NCBI GenBank assembly: GCA_036835325.1
Contig: DAITMF010000029.1
Coordinates: 1 to 43,890, forward strand
From: CAMCHP01 sp036835325
GTDB taxonomy: Bacteria; Bacteroidota; Bacteroidia; Flavobacteriales_D; Sanyastnellaceae
Direction: 5' to 3'
Length of the DNA stretch: 43,890 bases
Part shown: positions 32,342-40,710 of the stretch, piece by piece
Layout: every line of letters begins with the position of its first letter
How positions within the stretch are numbered: position 1 is the stretch's first letter
The notes under the pieces: model-generated
Databases searched by the model: none
What the model saw: only the letters and a program-made list of their open reading frames with translations
Told to the model about the DNA's origin: nothing
Translations under genes and position numbers: made by a program

Positions 32342-33074
32342 AGCTGTAATTCAATTTGCGAATAGCTCCGTTCTGGAGAATCGGGATTGAATTTACGGTA
32401 TTCGGGTTCAAACAGTACTTTACGTCTTCATTAAGATTGAGCTTTCTCAACCTGCGTCGGTGCGATGATGCACGCAAGAAGCTGAACATGTTTTCACGGG
32501 CCGATCGGTAAATAAACTTCGCGGCAACGGTTGAATCTTCATCGGCTTTGAACAAACGCGACTCAATCAACTGATCGGCAATTGCGCCGGCGCATATCGT
32601 GTCTTCGAGGTTGAACTTGTTCTTCCAGCCAGAGCCCAACAGCAGAACGTCTTTGTGCTGCTCAATCAACCAGTGGCACAAAATATCGAGGTTCACCAAT
32701 GCTCCAATCACAACCACCGGCATCTCAGCGGCTTTGCTAATGGCGTAGGTACCGTTGGTGGTGGTCAAAACCACGGTTTTGCCTTTCAACGCAGGGTCCA
32801 TGTAGGCCAAAGGCGAGTTGCCAAATGCAAAGCCCTCAACAATTTTGCCTTCGCGTTCGGCGGCGGCGATGTACCCTTTGTCGCGGTATTCAATGGCCTC
32901 TTCAACCGTTGACACAGGAATGATTGATTCAATGCCGTTGTCAATGGCGGTGCAAATGGCCGTAGTGGCTCTGAGCACGTCAATGACTACGCAGATTTCA
33001 AAATCAGACTTGTACAGTTCAAACTGGCGCGGTGAGAAGCACACTTCTACACGCTTGCGGTTTTCCAAACTCAT
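32325..33074 (-). CDS. comB: 2-phosphosulfolactate phosphatase (ComB family)
   Basis: A 249-residue protein of the ComB family, which removes phosphate from 2-phosphosulfolactate, a step known from coenzyme M and sulfolactate metabolism. Family stretches visible: EVCFSPRQFELY, the acidic Mg-binding VVIDVLRATTAICTAIDNG, AAEREGKIVEGFAFGNSPLAY, VVLTTTNGTYAI and LLGSGWKNKFNLEDTICAGAI. The start ATG at 33074 overlaps the gcvT stop by 4 nt (ATGA); a longer frame upstream lies inside gcvT. No other coenzyme M genes are in the window, so in this bacterium it probably makes sulfolactate or acts on a related substrate. Confidence 0.9.
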   Translation of the reverse strand: MSLENRKRVEVCFSPRQFELYKSDFEICVVIDVLRATTAICTAIDNGIESIIPVSTVEEAIEYRDKGYIAAAEREGKIVEGFAFGNSPLAYMDPALKGKTVVLTTTNGTYAISKAAEMPVVVIGALVNLDILCHWLIEQHKDVLLLGSGWKNKFNLEDTICAGAIADQLIESRLFKADEDSTVAAKFIYRSARENMFSFLRASSHRRRLRKLNLNEDVKYCLNPNTVNSIPILQNGAIRKLNYSYEPAY

Positions 33075-34177
33075 GCCTGCTGAATAAACGGTAGTTTCAC
33101 AACGCTGGCTTCGAGCATTTTTCCGCGAATGTTCACGTAAATCGTGCTCCCAACGGGTGAGTTGGCGGTTGATACGTAGCCCAAACCAATGGCTTTGCCG
33201 GTTGACGGACTCATAGTTCCCGATGTTACCACGCCAATTTCGTTCCGGTCGCCATCGCACAGGCTGTACCCGTGACGGGGAATGCCGCGCTCGTTTAACA
33301 CAAAAGCCACAAGTTTACGGCGGGTGCCGCCCGTTTTTTGCTGCTCGAGGCGCTCGCGGTCAATGAAGTCTTTGCTAAACTTCGTAATCCATCCCAAACC
33401 GGCCTCGATGGGAGAGGTGGTATCGTCAATGTCGTTTCCGTAAAGGCAAAAGCCCATTTCCAAACGAAGGGTATCACGGGCCGCCAAACCTGCCGGCTGC
33501 ATGCCCACGACTTTGCCGGCTTCCATAACGTGATCCCACACCTCCTCTGCTTTGCCGGCGGGGACGTACAACTCAAAGCCACCGGCTCCGGTGTAGCCGG
33601 TCGCCGATACGATCACGTTGTCGATGCCCGCAAAACGACCAATTTCGAAGGTGTAATAGGTCATCGCGCCAAGGTCAATCGACGTCAACGACTTCAGTGC
33701 TTCAGCCGTTTTCGGACCCTGCACGGCCAACAAAGCGTAGCGATCGCTGTGGTTTTCTACCGTAGCTTCAAAGCGGTTGTGGCTGGTAATCCAAGCGAAA
33801 TCTTTGTCAATGTTCGAGGCATTCACCACCAAGAGGTAATGTTCGGCATTGATGCGGTACACCAAGAGGTCATCCACAATTCCGCCGTCGCCATTTGGCA
33901 AACATGAATACTGCACTTTGCCGTCGCTGAGCTTGCTTACGTCATTCGAGGTTACGTGCTGCAAGAGATCGAGCGCCTGAGGCCCTTTCACCATGAACTC
34001 GCCCATGTGCGACACGTCAAATAGGCCACTTCGTTCGCGCACGCACAGGTGCTCATCGGTAACGCCGGTGTACTGAACCGGCATCTCGTAGCCTGCAAAC
34101 GGAACCATCTTGGCTCCTAAGGCTACATGCTTGGTGTAAAGCGGTGTGCGCAAGATTTGGGTAGTGCTGTTTTCCAT
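33071..34177 (-). CDS. gcvT: Glycine cleavage system aminomethyltransferase (T protein)
   Basis: GcvT transfers the methylene group from the H-protein-bound aminomethyl group to tetrahydrofolate, releasing ammonia. The 368-residue length is normal. Conserved segments: TPLYTKHVALGAKMVPFAGYEMPVQY at the N terminus, SGLFDVSHMGEF, LLVVNASNIDKDFAWI, SATGYTGAGGFELYVP, AARDTLRLEMGFCLYGNDID and a final GTMSPSTGKAIGLGYV. It starts 1 nt after the stop of the GT4 gene and overlaps comB by 4 nt, so it sits in a tight operon with an S9 peptidase, a glycosyltransferase and comB. gcvP and gcvH are not in the window. Confidence 0.97.
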   Translation of the reverse strand: MENSTTQILRTPLYTKHVALGAKMVPFAGYEMPVQYTGVTDEHLCVRERSGLFDVSHMGEFMVKGPQALDLLQHVTSNDVSKLSDGKVQYSCLPNGDGGIVDDLLVYRINAEHYLLVVNASNIDKDFAWITSHNRFEATVENHSDRYALLAVQGPKTAEALKSLTSIDLGAMTYYTFEIGRFAGIDNVIVSATGYTGAGGFELYVPAGKAEEVWDHVMEAGKVVGMQPAGLAARDTLRLEMGFCLYGNDIDDTTSPIEAGLGWITKFSKDFIDRERLEQQKTGGTRRKLVAFVLNERGIPRHGYSLCDGDRNEIGVVTSGTMSPSTGKAIGLGYVSTANSPVGSTIYVNIRGKMLEASVVKLPFIQQA

Positions 34178-34178
34178 G

Positions 34179-35261
34179 TCAGGGGTGTAATTCAGTGAAC
34201 AAATGTAGGAATTTGTGGCGTTGAGACTCGACCGAATATCGGTTCATCACGGCGCTCCGGCAATTGCTCGCAAGTGCCTGTCGATGTTTGTGTTCGGTCA
34301 ACAAGCGCAGCAGCGCGGTTTTCCATTCTTCCGGTGTGTGGCACAAATAGCCGTTGCTGCCTTGGGAAACAATTTCCGGATTTACGCCTACGGCGGATGC
34401 CACCGGTACTATGCCCATCGCCATGTACTGAATAAGTTTGAGACCACATTTTCCTCGGGCCCAATCGGCATCGGGCAGGGGCATCAAGCCAATGTGCATG
34501 CCCAACAAATCATCGCCTTCGCTGGCGGCTGACCACTGAACGTAATCGAGTTCAGGAAATTCAAACGTCGGTTTGCGGTCGCTAATGACCCTAAGCTTGA
34601 ACCGTTGGATGCGGTAAACCTCTTCAAGCAGCGGTACGAGCGCCTCAATGTAGTCTAACGTGGAATGCGACCCCGTCCACCCGATAACCGGATCATCAAT
34701 CGCTTGATTTTGCAAACGGTTGTGCACATTTTCGGTATCCACAACGGTCGGAATGCACACTGTGCTCGGATTCAGCTGCCGCGCAAATTCGGCCAACCAG
34801 GCGTTCCCTGCGACGTTGCAATGGGCACTTCGCATCATGAAACGGGCATTTCGGTAGGGCTTAATCACCGCAAACAAGCGGTTGCTGTGCGACACGTTGG
34901 GCATCCAAATGGCATCGTCGAACTCAAAAAACACCTTGCGCTTAAACGCTTTGGTCAAGAGCCATCCGTACAAGGGCCAACCCAGTGGTGCAGTTTCGCG
35001 GTGTACCCAAATGGCATCGTACCGGCGAACCGATGCGAGAAGGGCGTAGCGCCTTACAAAACCACGGGCAATTGAATAGACTTTAGCCAAATAGTGCCTC
35101 GGTTTGTACAAAATCGCCCATCCATCCTCATCCAAAAAAGAATCAATATCAACCTGCGCGATGCTGCGCAAATCACCGAGAAAATGTTCAATGCGAAAGC
35201 GCTGGCTCGGTGCATGGCCAACAGGGTAGGGCAACAAAACGAGAACGCGGAGCTGCGCCAT
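34179..35261 (-). CDS. GT4-like glycosyltransferase
   Basis: A 360-residue GT-B fold glycosyltransferase. The N-terminal part carries the nucleotide-sugar/acceptor region (VLVLLPYPVGHAPSQRFRIEHF, an early Gly-rich turn, and YDAIWVHRETAPLGWP). The C-terminal half has the GT4 donor-site pattern GWTGSHSTLDYI, then GLMPLPDADWARGKCGLKLIQYMAMGIVPVASAVGVNPEIV, including the E-x7-E-like region (here with variations). It probably extends a surface glycan. It begins 3 nt after the S9 peptidase stop and ends 1 nt before gcvT. A CATCCATCC repeat lies in it at 35119-35127, encoding DGW. Confidence 0.87.
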   Translation of the reverse strand: MAQLRVLVLLPYPVGHAPSQRFRIEHFLGDLRSIAQVDIDSFLDEDGWAILYKPRHYLAKVYSIARGFVRRYALLASVRRYDAIWVHRETAPLGWPLYGWLLTKAFKRKVFFEFDDAIWMPNVSHSNRLFAVIKPYRNARFMMRSAHCNVAGNAWLAEFARQLNPSTVCIPTVVDTENVHNRLQNQAIDDPVIGWTGSHSTLDYIEALVPLLEEVYRIQRFKLRVISDRKPTFEFPELDYVQWSAASEGDDLLGMHIGLMPLPDADWARGKCGLKLIQYMAMGIVPVASAVGVNPEIVSQGSNGYLCHTPEEWKTALLRLLTEHKHRQALASNCRSAVMNRYSVESQRHKFLHLFTELHP

Positions 35262-35264
35262 CGA

Positions 35265-37409
35265 TCAAATGTGCTCAAAAATGTAGTCGAATACTTTTTT
35301 TATGAGGTGCACTCGGTCTTTGCCGCGCACGTTGTGCGCATGACCGGGGTACACAAAGAAGTCGACCAACTTGCCTTGCTCAATGCAGGCCGTTAAAAAA
35401 CGCATGTTGTGCTGCATCACCACTACATCGTCGTCGGTGCCGTGAATCATGAGCAGCTTTCCTTGCAAGCGGTCAACGTAGCGGGTGAGCTGGGCATCTT
35501 CATACCCTGTAGGGTTGTCTTGGGGTGAGTCCATGTACCGTTCGGTGTACATCACTTCGTAGAGGTTCCAGTCAATGACCGGCCCGCCGGCGATACCTGC
35601 TTTGAACACTCCCGGTTGCTTTAGCATGAGCGAGGTGGTCATAAAACCGCCGTAACTCCAACCGTGCACGGCCATGCGGCTGTCGTCGATGAAGCGTTGA
35701 CTGCGCAGCCAATTTACGCCGGCCATTTGGTCATCCACTTCAACCGTTCCGAGTCGCCGATGGATGGCCTGCTCGAAGTCTTTTCCACGGTTGGCTGAAC
35801 CGCGGCCGTCGATGCTGAACACCACATAGCCTTCGCCTGCCAAGCTGTGCATCCAAAGAGGAGCTCCACCTTGCCAGCTGTTGGTCACAAGCTGCACGTG
35901 CGGACCGTTGTACACATACACCACAGCCGGGTGCCTGCGGCTGTTGTCAAAATTCGGCGGATACACCACGCGGTAGTGCAGATCGGTGCCGTCATTGGCC
36001 TTGAGGGTGCCGAGTTCAACTTTGCCAATGCGGTAATCAGCAAGCGGATTGTCACTGACGAGCAGCACACGCTCAATTTTTCCGGTGACTTGAACCATTT
36101 CAGCGCGGTGAGGAACTTCAAGCGACGACCATTCGTCAAGCAAACGCTCTCCGTCAGGCGCGAGCTTGGCACTGTGCGTCCCGGCCTGACGGGTAATCTT
36201 GGTCATCGCCATGTCAGGAAAGCTTACCTTATATATATGCCGCTCAACCGGTGAGGGGCCATACCCTGCAACAACGCAGTACGCAGCCTTTGGTCCAAAC
36301 CCCAAAAACTCGTCGATGGCAAAATCAGCTTTGGTATGTGCTTTCAAACTGCCATCGGCCGTATGCCAATACAGGTTGTTGAATCCTGATTTCTCGCTAA
36401 ACCATAAAAACTCACCGGTTTCGTTAGGGAAAAAAATCGCCGGTTTCTCAGGTTCAACATACTTCGAATCGGTTTCGGTAAGCAATGTCGCTACAACCTC
36501 ACCGGTAGATGCATCGAAACGGGTGAGTTTTAGGGTGTTCTGGTCGCGGCTAACAATGGCAGCAAGAAGGCTTTGGCCATCGGGCGCCCATGCAACGTTG
36601 GTGATGTAGTAACTGTCGTCTTTCACGCCATTGTTGGCATCGATGTACACCGTTTTGCGCAGCTTGATGTGGTAAACACCCAGCGAGGCGTACTCTGAAT
36701 GGCCGCCTGCCATCGGGTACACAATGGGCGTGTGCTCAGCCGGAGTCTTTGAATAATCAGCGAGCGGATAGGTCGTCACATGGCGTTCATCTTTCTCGTA
36801 AAACGCAACAGCCATGCCATCGGGCGACCAAAAAAGCCCTTCGCCAATGCCAAATTCGTAGCGTGCAATGGCCTGACCGGCAACTACGCCTTCCGGATGA
36901 TCGGTAACTTGCACGAAGCTGCCTCCGGCACTGAGGTAAACGTTGTTGTCTTGCGTCCAGGCAACACGCTGTCCGTCGTCTGAAAAATGAATGTTCTCAG
37001 CGTTTTCCGGTAGTTCAAACAGCGTTTCTACAGCCTTGCGCTTAAAGTCGAAACGGTACCAATTGTTGCCTTGATTGAAGCGAAAACTTCCGGGGGCAAG
37101 CCAAGTATGCGCAGGAAATCGCTTGAGTTCTTTCCCCATCACTTCGCCGAGCGTTTGGGCCGAAAGTTCGAGTGTAGGCTTGCCATTGCGGGCATTGACC
37201 TTGAGGGTGTTGTCTTCAACATGCGACCAACCGCCGTTGGGTACCCAATGCCATTGCCCAATGCGGTCGGGGTAAAGCTCGCCTCCACGACCGAGCACGG
37301 CGTCTTCAACACTCAGTTTTTGGGTTTGGCCTGCGGCCGGATGTGAAACGGAGGCCGCTACTACAAAGGCGGTCGAAAAAAGAAAAAGGCCGATTAAACG
37401 CATTTTCAT
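35265..37409 (-). CDS. S9-family prolyl oligopeptidase (dipeptidyl peptidase IV-like)
   Basis: A 714-residue exported peptidase that removes dipeptides (X-Pro) from N termini of peptides. Signal peptide 1-27 (ending HPAAGQ). The beta-propeller DPPIV N-terminal domain (about 70-430) is followed by the alpha/beta-hydrolase peptidase domain. The nucleophile is S585 in GWSYGGFMT; the acid is in HGTDDDVV (659-661) and the histidine is H690 or H692 in PGHAHNV. The canonical Glu pair of DPP-IV is not clearly visible, so exo-specificity is presumed. Two ATGs (37409, 37403) are possible. TAAATTTG (37444-37451) is its -7 box and should drive the whole five-gene operon. Confidence 0.94.
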   Translation of the reverse strand: MKMRLIGLFLFSTAFVVAASVSHPAAGQTQKLSVEDAVLGRGGELYPDRIGQWHWVPNGGWSHVEDNTLKVNARNGKPTLELSAQTLGEVMGKELKRFPAHTWLAPGSFRFNQGNNWYRFDFKRKAVETLFELPENAENIHFSDDGQRVAWTQDNNVYLSAGGSFVQVTDHPEGVVAGQAIARYEFGIGEGLFWSPDGMAVAFYEKDERHVTTYPLADYSKTPAEHTPIVYPMAGGHSEYASLGVYHIKLRKTVYIDANNGVKDDSYYITNVAWAPDGQSLLAAIVSRDQNTLKLTRFDASTGEVVATLLTETDSKYVEPEKPAIFFPNETGEFLWFSEKSGFNNLYWHTADGSLKAHTKADFAIDEFLGFGPKAAYCVVAGYGPSPVERHIYKVSFPDMAMTKITRQAGTHSAKLAPDGERLLDEWSSLEVPHRAEMVQVTGKIERVLLVSDNPLADYRIGKVELGTLKANDGTDLHYRVVYPPNFDNSRRHPAVVYVYNGPHVQLVTNSWQGGAPLWMHSLAGEGYVVFSIDGRGSANRGKDFEQAIHRRLGTVEVDDQMAGVNWLRSQRFIDDSRMAVHGWSYGGFMTTSLMLKQPGVFKAGIAGGPVIDWNLYEVMYTERYMDSPQDNPTGYEDAQLTRYVDRLQGKLLMIHGTDDDVVVMQHNMRFLTACIEQGKLVDFFVYPGHAHNVRGKDRVHLIKKVFDYIFEHI

Positions 37410-37443
37410 TGGTTTGGATGGTGGCTGCTCTGCGGCAGGATGC

Positions 37444-37451
37444 CAAATTTA
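37444..37451 (-). promoter_or_regulatory. -7 promoter box (TAAATTTG) of the S9-GT4-gcvT-comB operon
   Basis: Full TAnnTTTG match 34 nt before the ATG at 37409, in the 48-bp gap after the membrane-glycosyltransferase stop. Confidence 0.55.
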
Positions 37452-37457
37452 AAGTTT

Positions 37458-38804
37458 CTAGTTGCCGAACGGATGACTTTCAGGTTTTTGGCCGACAGCG
37501 GCCCAGCAAAGGCCCATCAGTGGTAGCACCGGAAGCCTGAACCGAGCGTCGGTTTGGGTAATGGCGCTGCTCAAACAGAAGTAAGCAAAGAGGGCCGCAA
37601 TAAGGAGTGATAAACGGCGGTTTACACTCCATAACGACTTCATTCCCAGTGCGAAAAGAACGGTTTGCGCAAGCTGAAGTACAAATTGGTAGCCGCTCAA
37701 TGCCAAGCTAACTTTAGACGTGTTGTCAATCAGCCGTTGAGCAAGGTTAAGATCTTTATTGGCCTGAAATCCGGTTACGGGGTCGTAGCCTTTTTTCAAA
37801 CCCAAGGCGTCGTCAAAGTACCCACGGGGAGGTTTCGCGATGAAGGCTACAAGGTTGCTAGCAGTGACCTGTGCCGCTGCTTTAGGGTATTGCGCGTAGA
37901 TGCTGATAGAGGTGCGTTTGCAGTGCGCCAAAAAATCGGAGATGGCCTGCGGGTCGTTTGCCCAATCGAACCGCGCGTTGAGGTCTTCAATGAATTCCGA
38001 TTGCACGGCGTTGAAACTGCGGTCTTCGCCTTTGGCCTTCACCGCTGCTGCGTGAAAGAGGTAGAGGGTGTTTGGTCCAATGGTGCTGAGGGCAAAGGTG
38101 TTTTGCACGGTGTAATTGCGAAGCATCCATCCAAACGGAAGCAGCAGCGCCACAATCCCAACGCCCAAACTGAAGGGCTTCCATCCGATGCGCACACCGC
38201 ACCAAACGAAAGTGGCGAGAGGTATGATAAGCCCAGACGGACGAATCAGCACCAAAACGCCGGCCAGCAATGCAGCGGTCATCCATCCAAACCCTGAACG
38301 CGCAGTGACCATTTGGTAAAACCACACGGCGAAAAGCAGGGTGAACAGTCCGTCGGTCAGCACAAGCGGTGTGAACACCACAAGCGCAGCATCAACAGCG
38401 AGAAGAAGCCCCGCCCATCCTGCAAACCGCAATTTCAATGCCAAAGCGGTTTTGGCGACCACCACCGGAACCAACGATCCAATAACCGACTGAACCAGCG
38501 CAATAAAACCGGTAGGACTGCTCATCCATCCAAACAAAACCAACCACAGCGGATAACCCGGTGTGCGCACTACATCAGGGTAGAAGGGCGCCGAAACCGA
38601 TTGGCTGAATTCTCCATGGTGTAACACATTGTGTGCCAATTGTAGGTACTGTGATGAATCATAGGTCGTGAAGGTGTAAGCACCGTAGAAGTGCGCTACG
38701 CCCCACCAAATGAGTCGTATAATAAGCGCAATCGCGAAAATGGCAGCAAAGCTGAGCCTGGTATTGACGTGTTCGAATGTGCTTTTGATCTTTGACCCGT
38801 TCAT
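37458..38804 (-). CDS. Polytopic membrane glycosyltransferase (ArnT/GT39-like)
   Basis: A 448-residue membrane protein with about eleven hydrophobic helices (for example AAIFAIALIIRLIWWGVAHF, LLLAVDAALVVFTPLVL, VGIVALLLPFGWML). The first extracytoplasmic loop contains FTTYDSSQYLQLAHN; an acidic residue here is the usual catalytic site of PMT/ArnT-type lipid-linked sugar transferases, followed by VRTPGYPLWLV. This suggests transfer of a sugar from an isoprenoid carrier to a lipid or protein in the envelope; the acceptor is unknown. TACCTTCG (38811-38818) stops 6 nt before the ATG. The gene contains three CATCCATCC repeats (38124, 38280, 38523), twice encoding GWM. Confidence 0.85.
   Translation of the reverse strand: MNGSKIKSTFEHVNTRLSFAAIFAIALIIRLIWWGVAHFYGAYTFTTYDSSQYLQLAHNVLHHGEFSQSVSAPFYPDVVRTPGYPLWLVLFGWMSSPTGFIALVQSVIGSLVPVVVAKTALALKLRFAGWAGLLLAVDAALVVFTPLVLTDGLFTLLFAVWFYQMVTARSGFGWMTAALLAGVLVLIRPSGLIIPLATFVWCGVRIGWKPFSLGVGIVALLLPFGWMLRNYTVQNTFALSTIGPNTLYLFHAAAVKAKGEDRSFNAVQSEFIEDLNARFDWANDPQAISDFLAHCKRTSISIYAQYPKAAAQVTASNLVAFIAKPPRGYFDDALGLKKGYDPVTGFQANKDLNLAQRLIDNTSKVSLALSGYQFVLQLAQTVLFALGMKSLWSVNRRLSLLIAALFAYFCLSSAITQTDARFRLPVLPLMGLCWAAVGQKPESHPFGN
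38124..38531 (+). repeat. Three copies of the CATCCATCCAAA motif inside one gene
   Basis: CATCCATCC at 38124-38132, 38280-38288 and 38523-38531, each followed by AAAC. Two encode GWM on the minus strand (FGWM) and one encodes FGWM in another part of the protein, so only the DNA word is conserved, not a local duplication. Confidence 0.55.
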
Positions 38805-38810
38805 GGTCGA

Positions 38811-38818
38811 CGAAGGTA
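38811..38818 (-). promoter_or_regulatory. -7 promoter box (TACCTTCG) of the membrane glycosyltransferase
   Basis: TAnnTTCG variant ending 6 nt before the ATG at 38804, another predicted near-leaderless transcript. Confidence 0.55.
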
Positions 38819-38933
38819 CTTATCTTCGCCGGTAGATTCGATGCATGCCACCTGTTGAAAACGCCGAAGCTGAATTGGTGTATTTTTTACACTAAGTAAG
38901 TATCTTGCTATCAAATTCATAGACTACATACCT

Positions 38934-40325
38934 ATGCGCCTCTGTTTTATTGCCCTAACAGCACTTGCGACCGCTTGCGGATCTCCGTCTGCTGAAAACG
39001 TAACCACAGACGTCCGCCAAATCGGTGAAACCCACGAAACCGATGTGCTGCAACACCCCGAATGGTCAATCAATGCCACCATTTACGAAGTAAACATTCG
39101 TCAGCACACGCCCGAAGGCACGCTCACCGCTTTTGAGAGCGACATACCGCGGTTGAAAGAGATGGGCGTAAAGATTTTATGGTTCATGCCGGTACATCCG
39201 ATTGGCGTTGAGAACCGAAAAGGCGGCTTGGGCAGCTACTACGCAGCGCGTGATTACAAAGCCGTGAACCCTGAGTTCGGAACCCTTGAAGACCTCAAAC
39301 GTGTGGTCAATACGGCCCACAGCTATGGTATGAAGGTAATACTTGATTGGGTGGCCAACCACACGGCGTTTGACCATGTTTGGACCAAGACCAACCTCGA
39401 TTTTTACCTGCTCGATAGTTTGGGCAAGCAACAACCACCGCTCGGCACCGACTGGTGGGATGTCGCGCAATTGAACTATGAGAACGATTCACTTCGCACA
39501 GCGATGATTGACGCGATGGCTTTTTGGTTGGTTGAAGCCGATGTTGATGGCTTCCGTTGCGATGTGGCTGATTTTGTCCCCATCGATTTCTGGGAGCGTG
39601 CCCGTGCTGAGCTCGCTGTGATTGAGCCTGAAATTTTCATGCTGGCCGAAGCCGAAAACCCCAAACACCACTACAAAGCCTTCGACATGAGCTACAGCTG
39701 GGAGCTCATGCACATCATGAACGGCATCGCCAAAGGCGAGAAAAACTTGGCCGACCTTGACGCCTACATGCAACGTGAAGACACCACCTTCATTGGGAGC
39801 GCCTACCGCATGACCTTCACAACCAACCACGATGAAAACTCATGGAACGGAACCGTGTTTGAACGCTACGGCGATGGTCACCTTGCATTCGCAGCCCTCG
39901 CCTTTACCATTCATGGTATGCCGTTGGTATACAGTGGCCAAGAAGCCGGTTTGAACAAAGCCCTGCGCTTTTTTGAGAAAGACACCATCGAATGGGGCAA
40001 CTACGCCTACCAAGATTTCTACTCGCGTTTGCTTAAAGCGAACCGCGATGAAGAAGCCCTTTGGAACGGACACCACGGCGGCAAGTTTGAGAAACTCTCA
40101 ACCACCGAAGACAGCCACCTCTACGCATTCCGCCGCACGCGGAACGCGAGCAGCATCGTGACCGTAGTCAATTTGTCAGACGCACCGCGTACCTTGACCT
40201 TGAATACGCCGCTCGAAGGCCAGTACACCAGCATTTTCAACAACCAAATTCTCTCAAACGTGACCAGTGGCGAAATTACGCTTGAACCTTGGGGGTATCA
40301 GGTGTATCGCCGCACAAAACAGTAA
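38934..40325 (+). CDS. GH13 alpha-amylase family lipoprotein
   Basis: A 463-residue alpha-glucan hydrolase, probably on the cell surface or in the periplasm: a lipoprotein signal LCFIALTALATAC places the lipid on C15. The (beta/alpha)8 barrel has all GH13 sites: DWVANHTAFDH, nucleophile D210 in GFRCDVADF, acid/base E239 in MLAEAENP, and the transition-state stabiliser D300 in FTTNHDENSWNG. The final ~80 residues form the beta-sandwich C domain (LYAFRRTRNASSIVTVVNLS). It should release maltooligosaccharides from starch or glycogen. mgsA follows after 5 nt, so they are co-transcribed. No clear -7 box was found; TATCTTGC lies about 35 nt upstream. Confidence 0.94.
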   Translation: MRLCFIALTALATACGSPSAENVTTDVRQIGETHETDVLQHPEWSINATIYEVNIRQHTPEGTLTAFESDIPRLKEMGVKILWFMPVHPIGVENRKGGLGSYYAARDYKAVNPEFGTLEDLKRVVNTAHSYGMKVILDWVANHTAFDHVWTKTNLDFYLLDSLGKQQPPLGTDWWDVAQLNYENDSLRTAMIDAMAFWLVEADVDGFRCDVADFVPIDFWERARAELAVIEPEIFMLAEAENPKHHYKAFDMSYSWELMHIMNGIAKGEKNLADLDAYMQREDTTFIGSAYRMTFTTNHDENSWNGTVFERYGDGHLAFAALAFTIHGMPLVYSGQEAGLNKALRFFEKDTIEWGNYAYQDFYSRLLKANRDEEALWNGHHGGKFEKLSTTEDSHLYAFRRTRNASSIVTVVNLSDAPRTLTLNTPLEGQYTSIFNNQILSNVTSGEITLEPWGYQVYRRTKQ

Positions 40326-40330
40326 ACCCT

Positions 40331-40696
40331 ATGCGCATTGCTATCATCGCCCACGACGGAAAAAAACCCGAAATGGTGCGTTTCTTAATGGATAACCGGG
40401 GAATCTTGAGCGGACGAAACGTCGAACTCGTAGCCACCGGTACAACAGGCCAGTACGCAATCGATGCAGGCCTTGAAGTTGAACGGGTAGCCTCAGGGCC
40501 GCTCGGAGGCGATGCGCAAATTGCAGCGCAGGTCACCGAAGACCGCGTTGACATGGTATTCTTCTTCCGCGACCCACTTGGCAAGCACCCGCACGAACCC
40601 GATATCATCATGCTCATGCGCATTTGCGATGTCAAGAACATTCCACTGGCAACCAATCCTGCTACGGCCGAGCGCTTGCTCAAGAGCCTCATGTAA
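40331..40696 (+). CDS. mgsA: Methylglyoxal synthase
   Basis: MgsA converts dihydroxyacetone phosphate to methylglyoxal and phosphate, bypassing lower glycolysis when sugar phosphates accumulate. The 121-residue protein shows IAIIAHDGKKPEMV (H8 and K11/K12), GTTGQYAID (phosphate binding) and the catalytic D61 in GPLGGDAQIAA, then FFRDPLGKHPHEPDI. Length is slightly shorter than E. coli's 152. It starts 5 nt after the amylase stop, so it depends on that gene's promoter. Its stop codon (40694-40696) is next to the prmC promoter box (40698-40705). Confidence 0.96.
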   Translation: MRIAIIAHDGKKPEMVRFLMDNRGILSGRNVELVATGTTGQYAIDAGLEVERVASGPLGGDAQIAAQVTEDRVDMVFFFRDPLGKHPHEPDIIMLMRICDVKNIPLATNPATAERLLKSLM

Positions 40697-40697
40697 G

Positions 40698-40705
40698 TAC
40701 CTTTG
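40698..40705 (+). promoter_or_regulatory. -7 promoter box (TACCTTTG) of prmC
   Basis: Perfect TAnnTTTG match ending 5 nt before the ATG at 40711 and beginning 2 nt after the mgsA stop. The longer in-frame start for prmC lies upstream of this box. Confidence 0.65.
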
Positions 40706-40710
40706 CCGGC

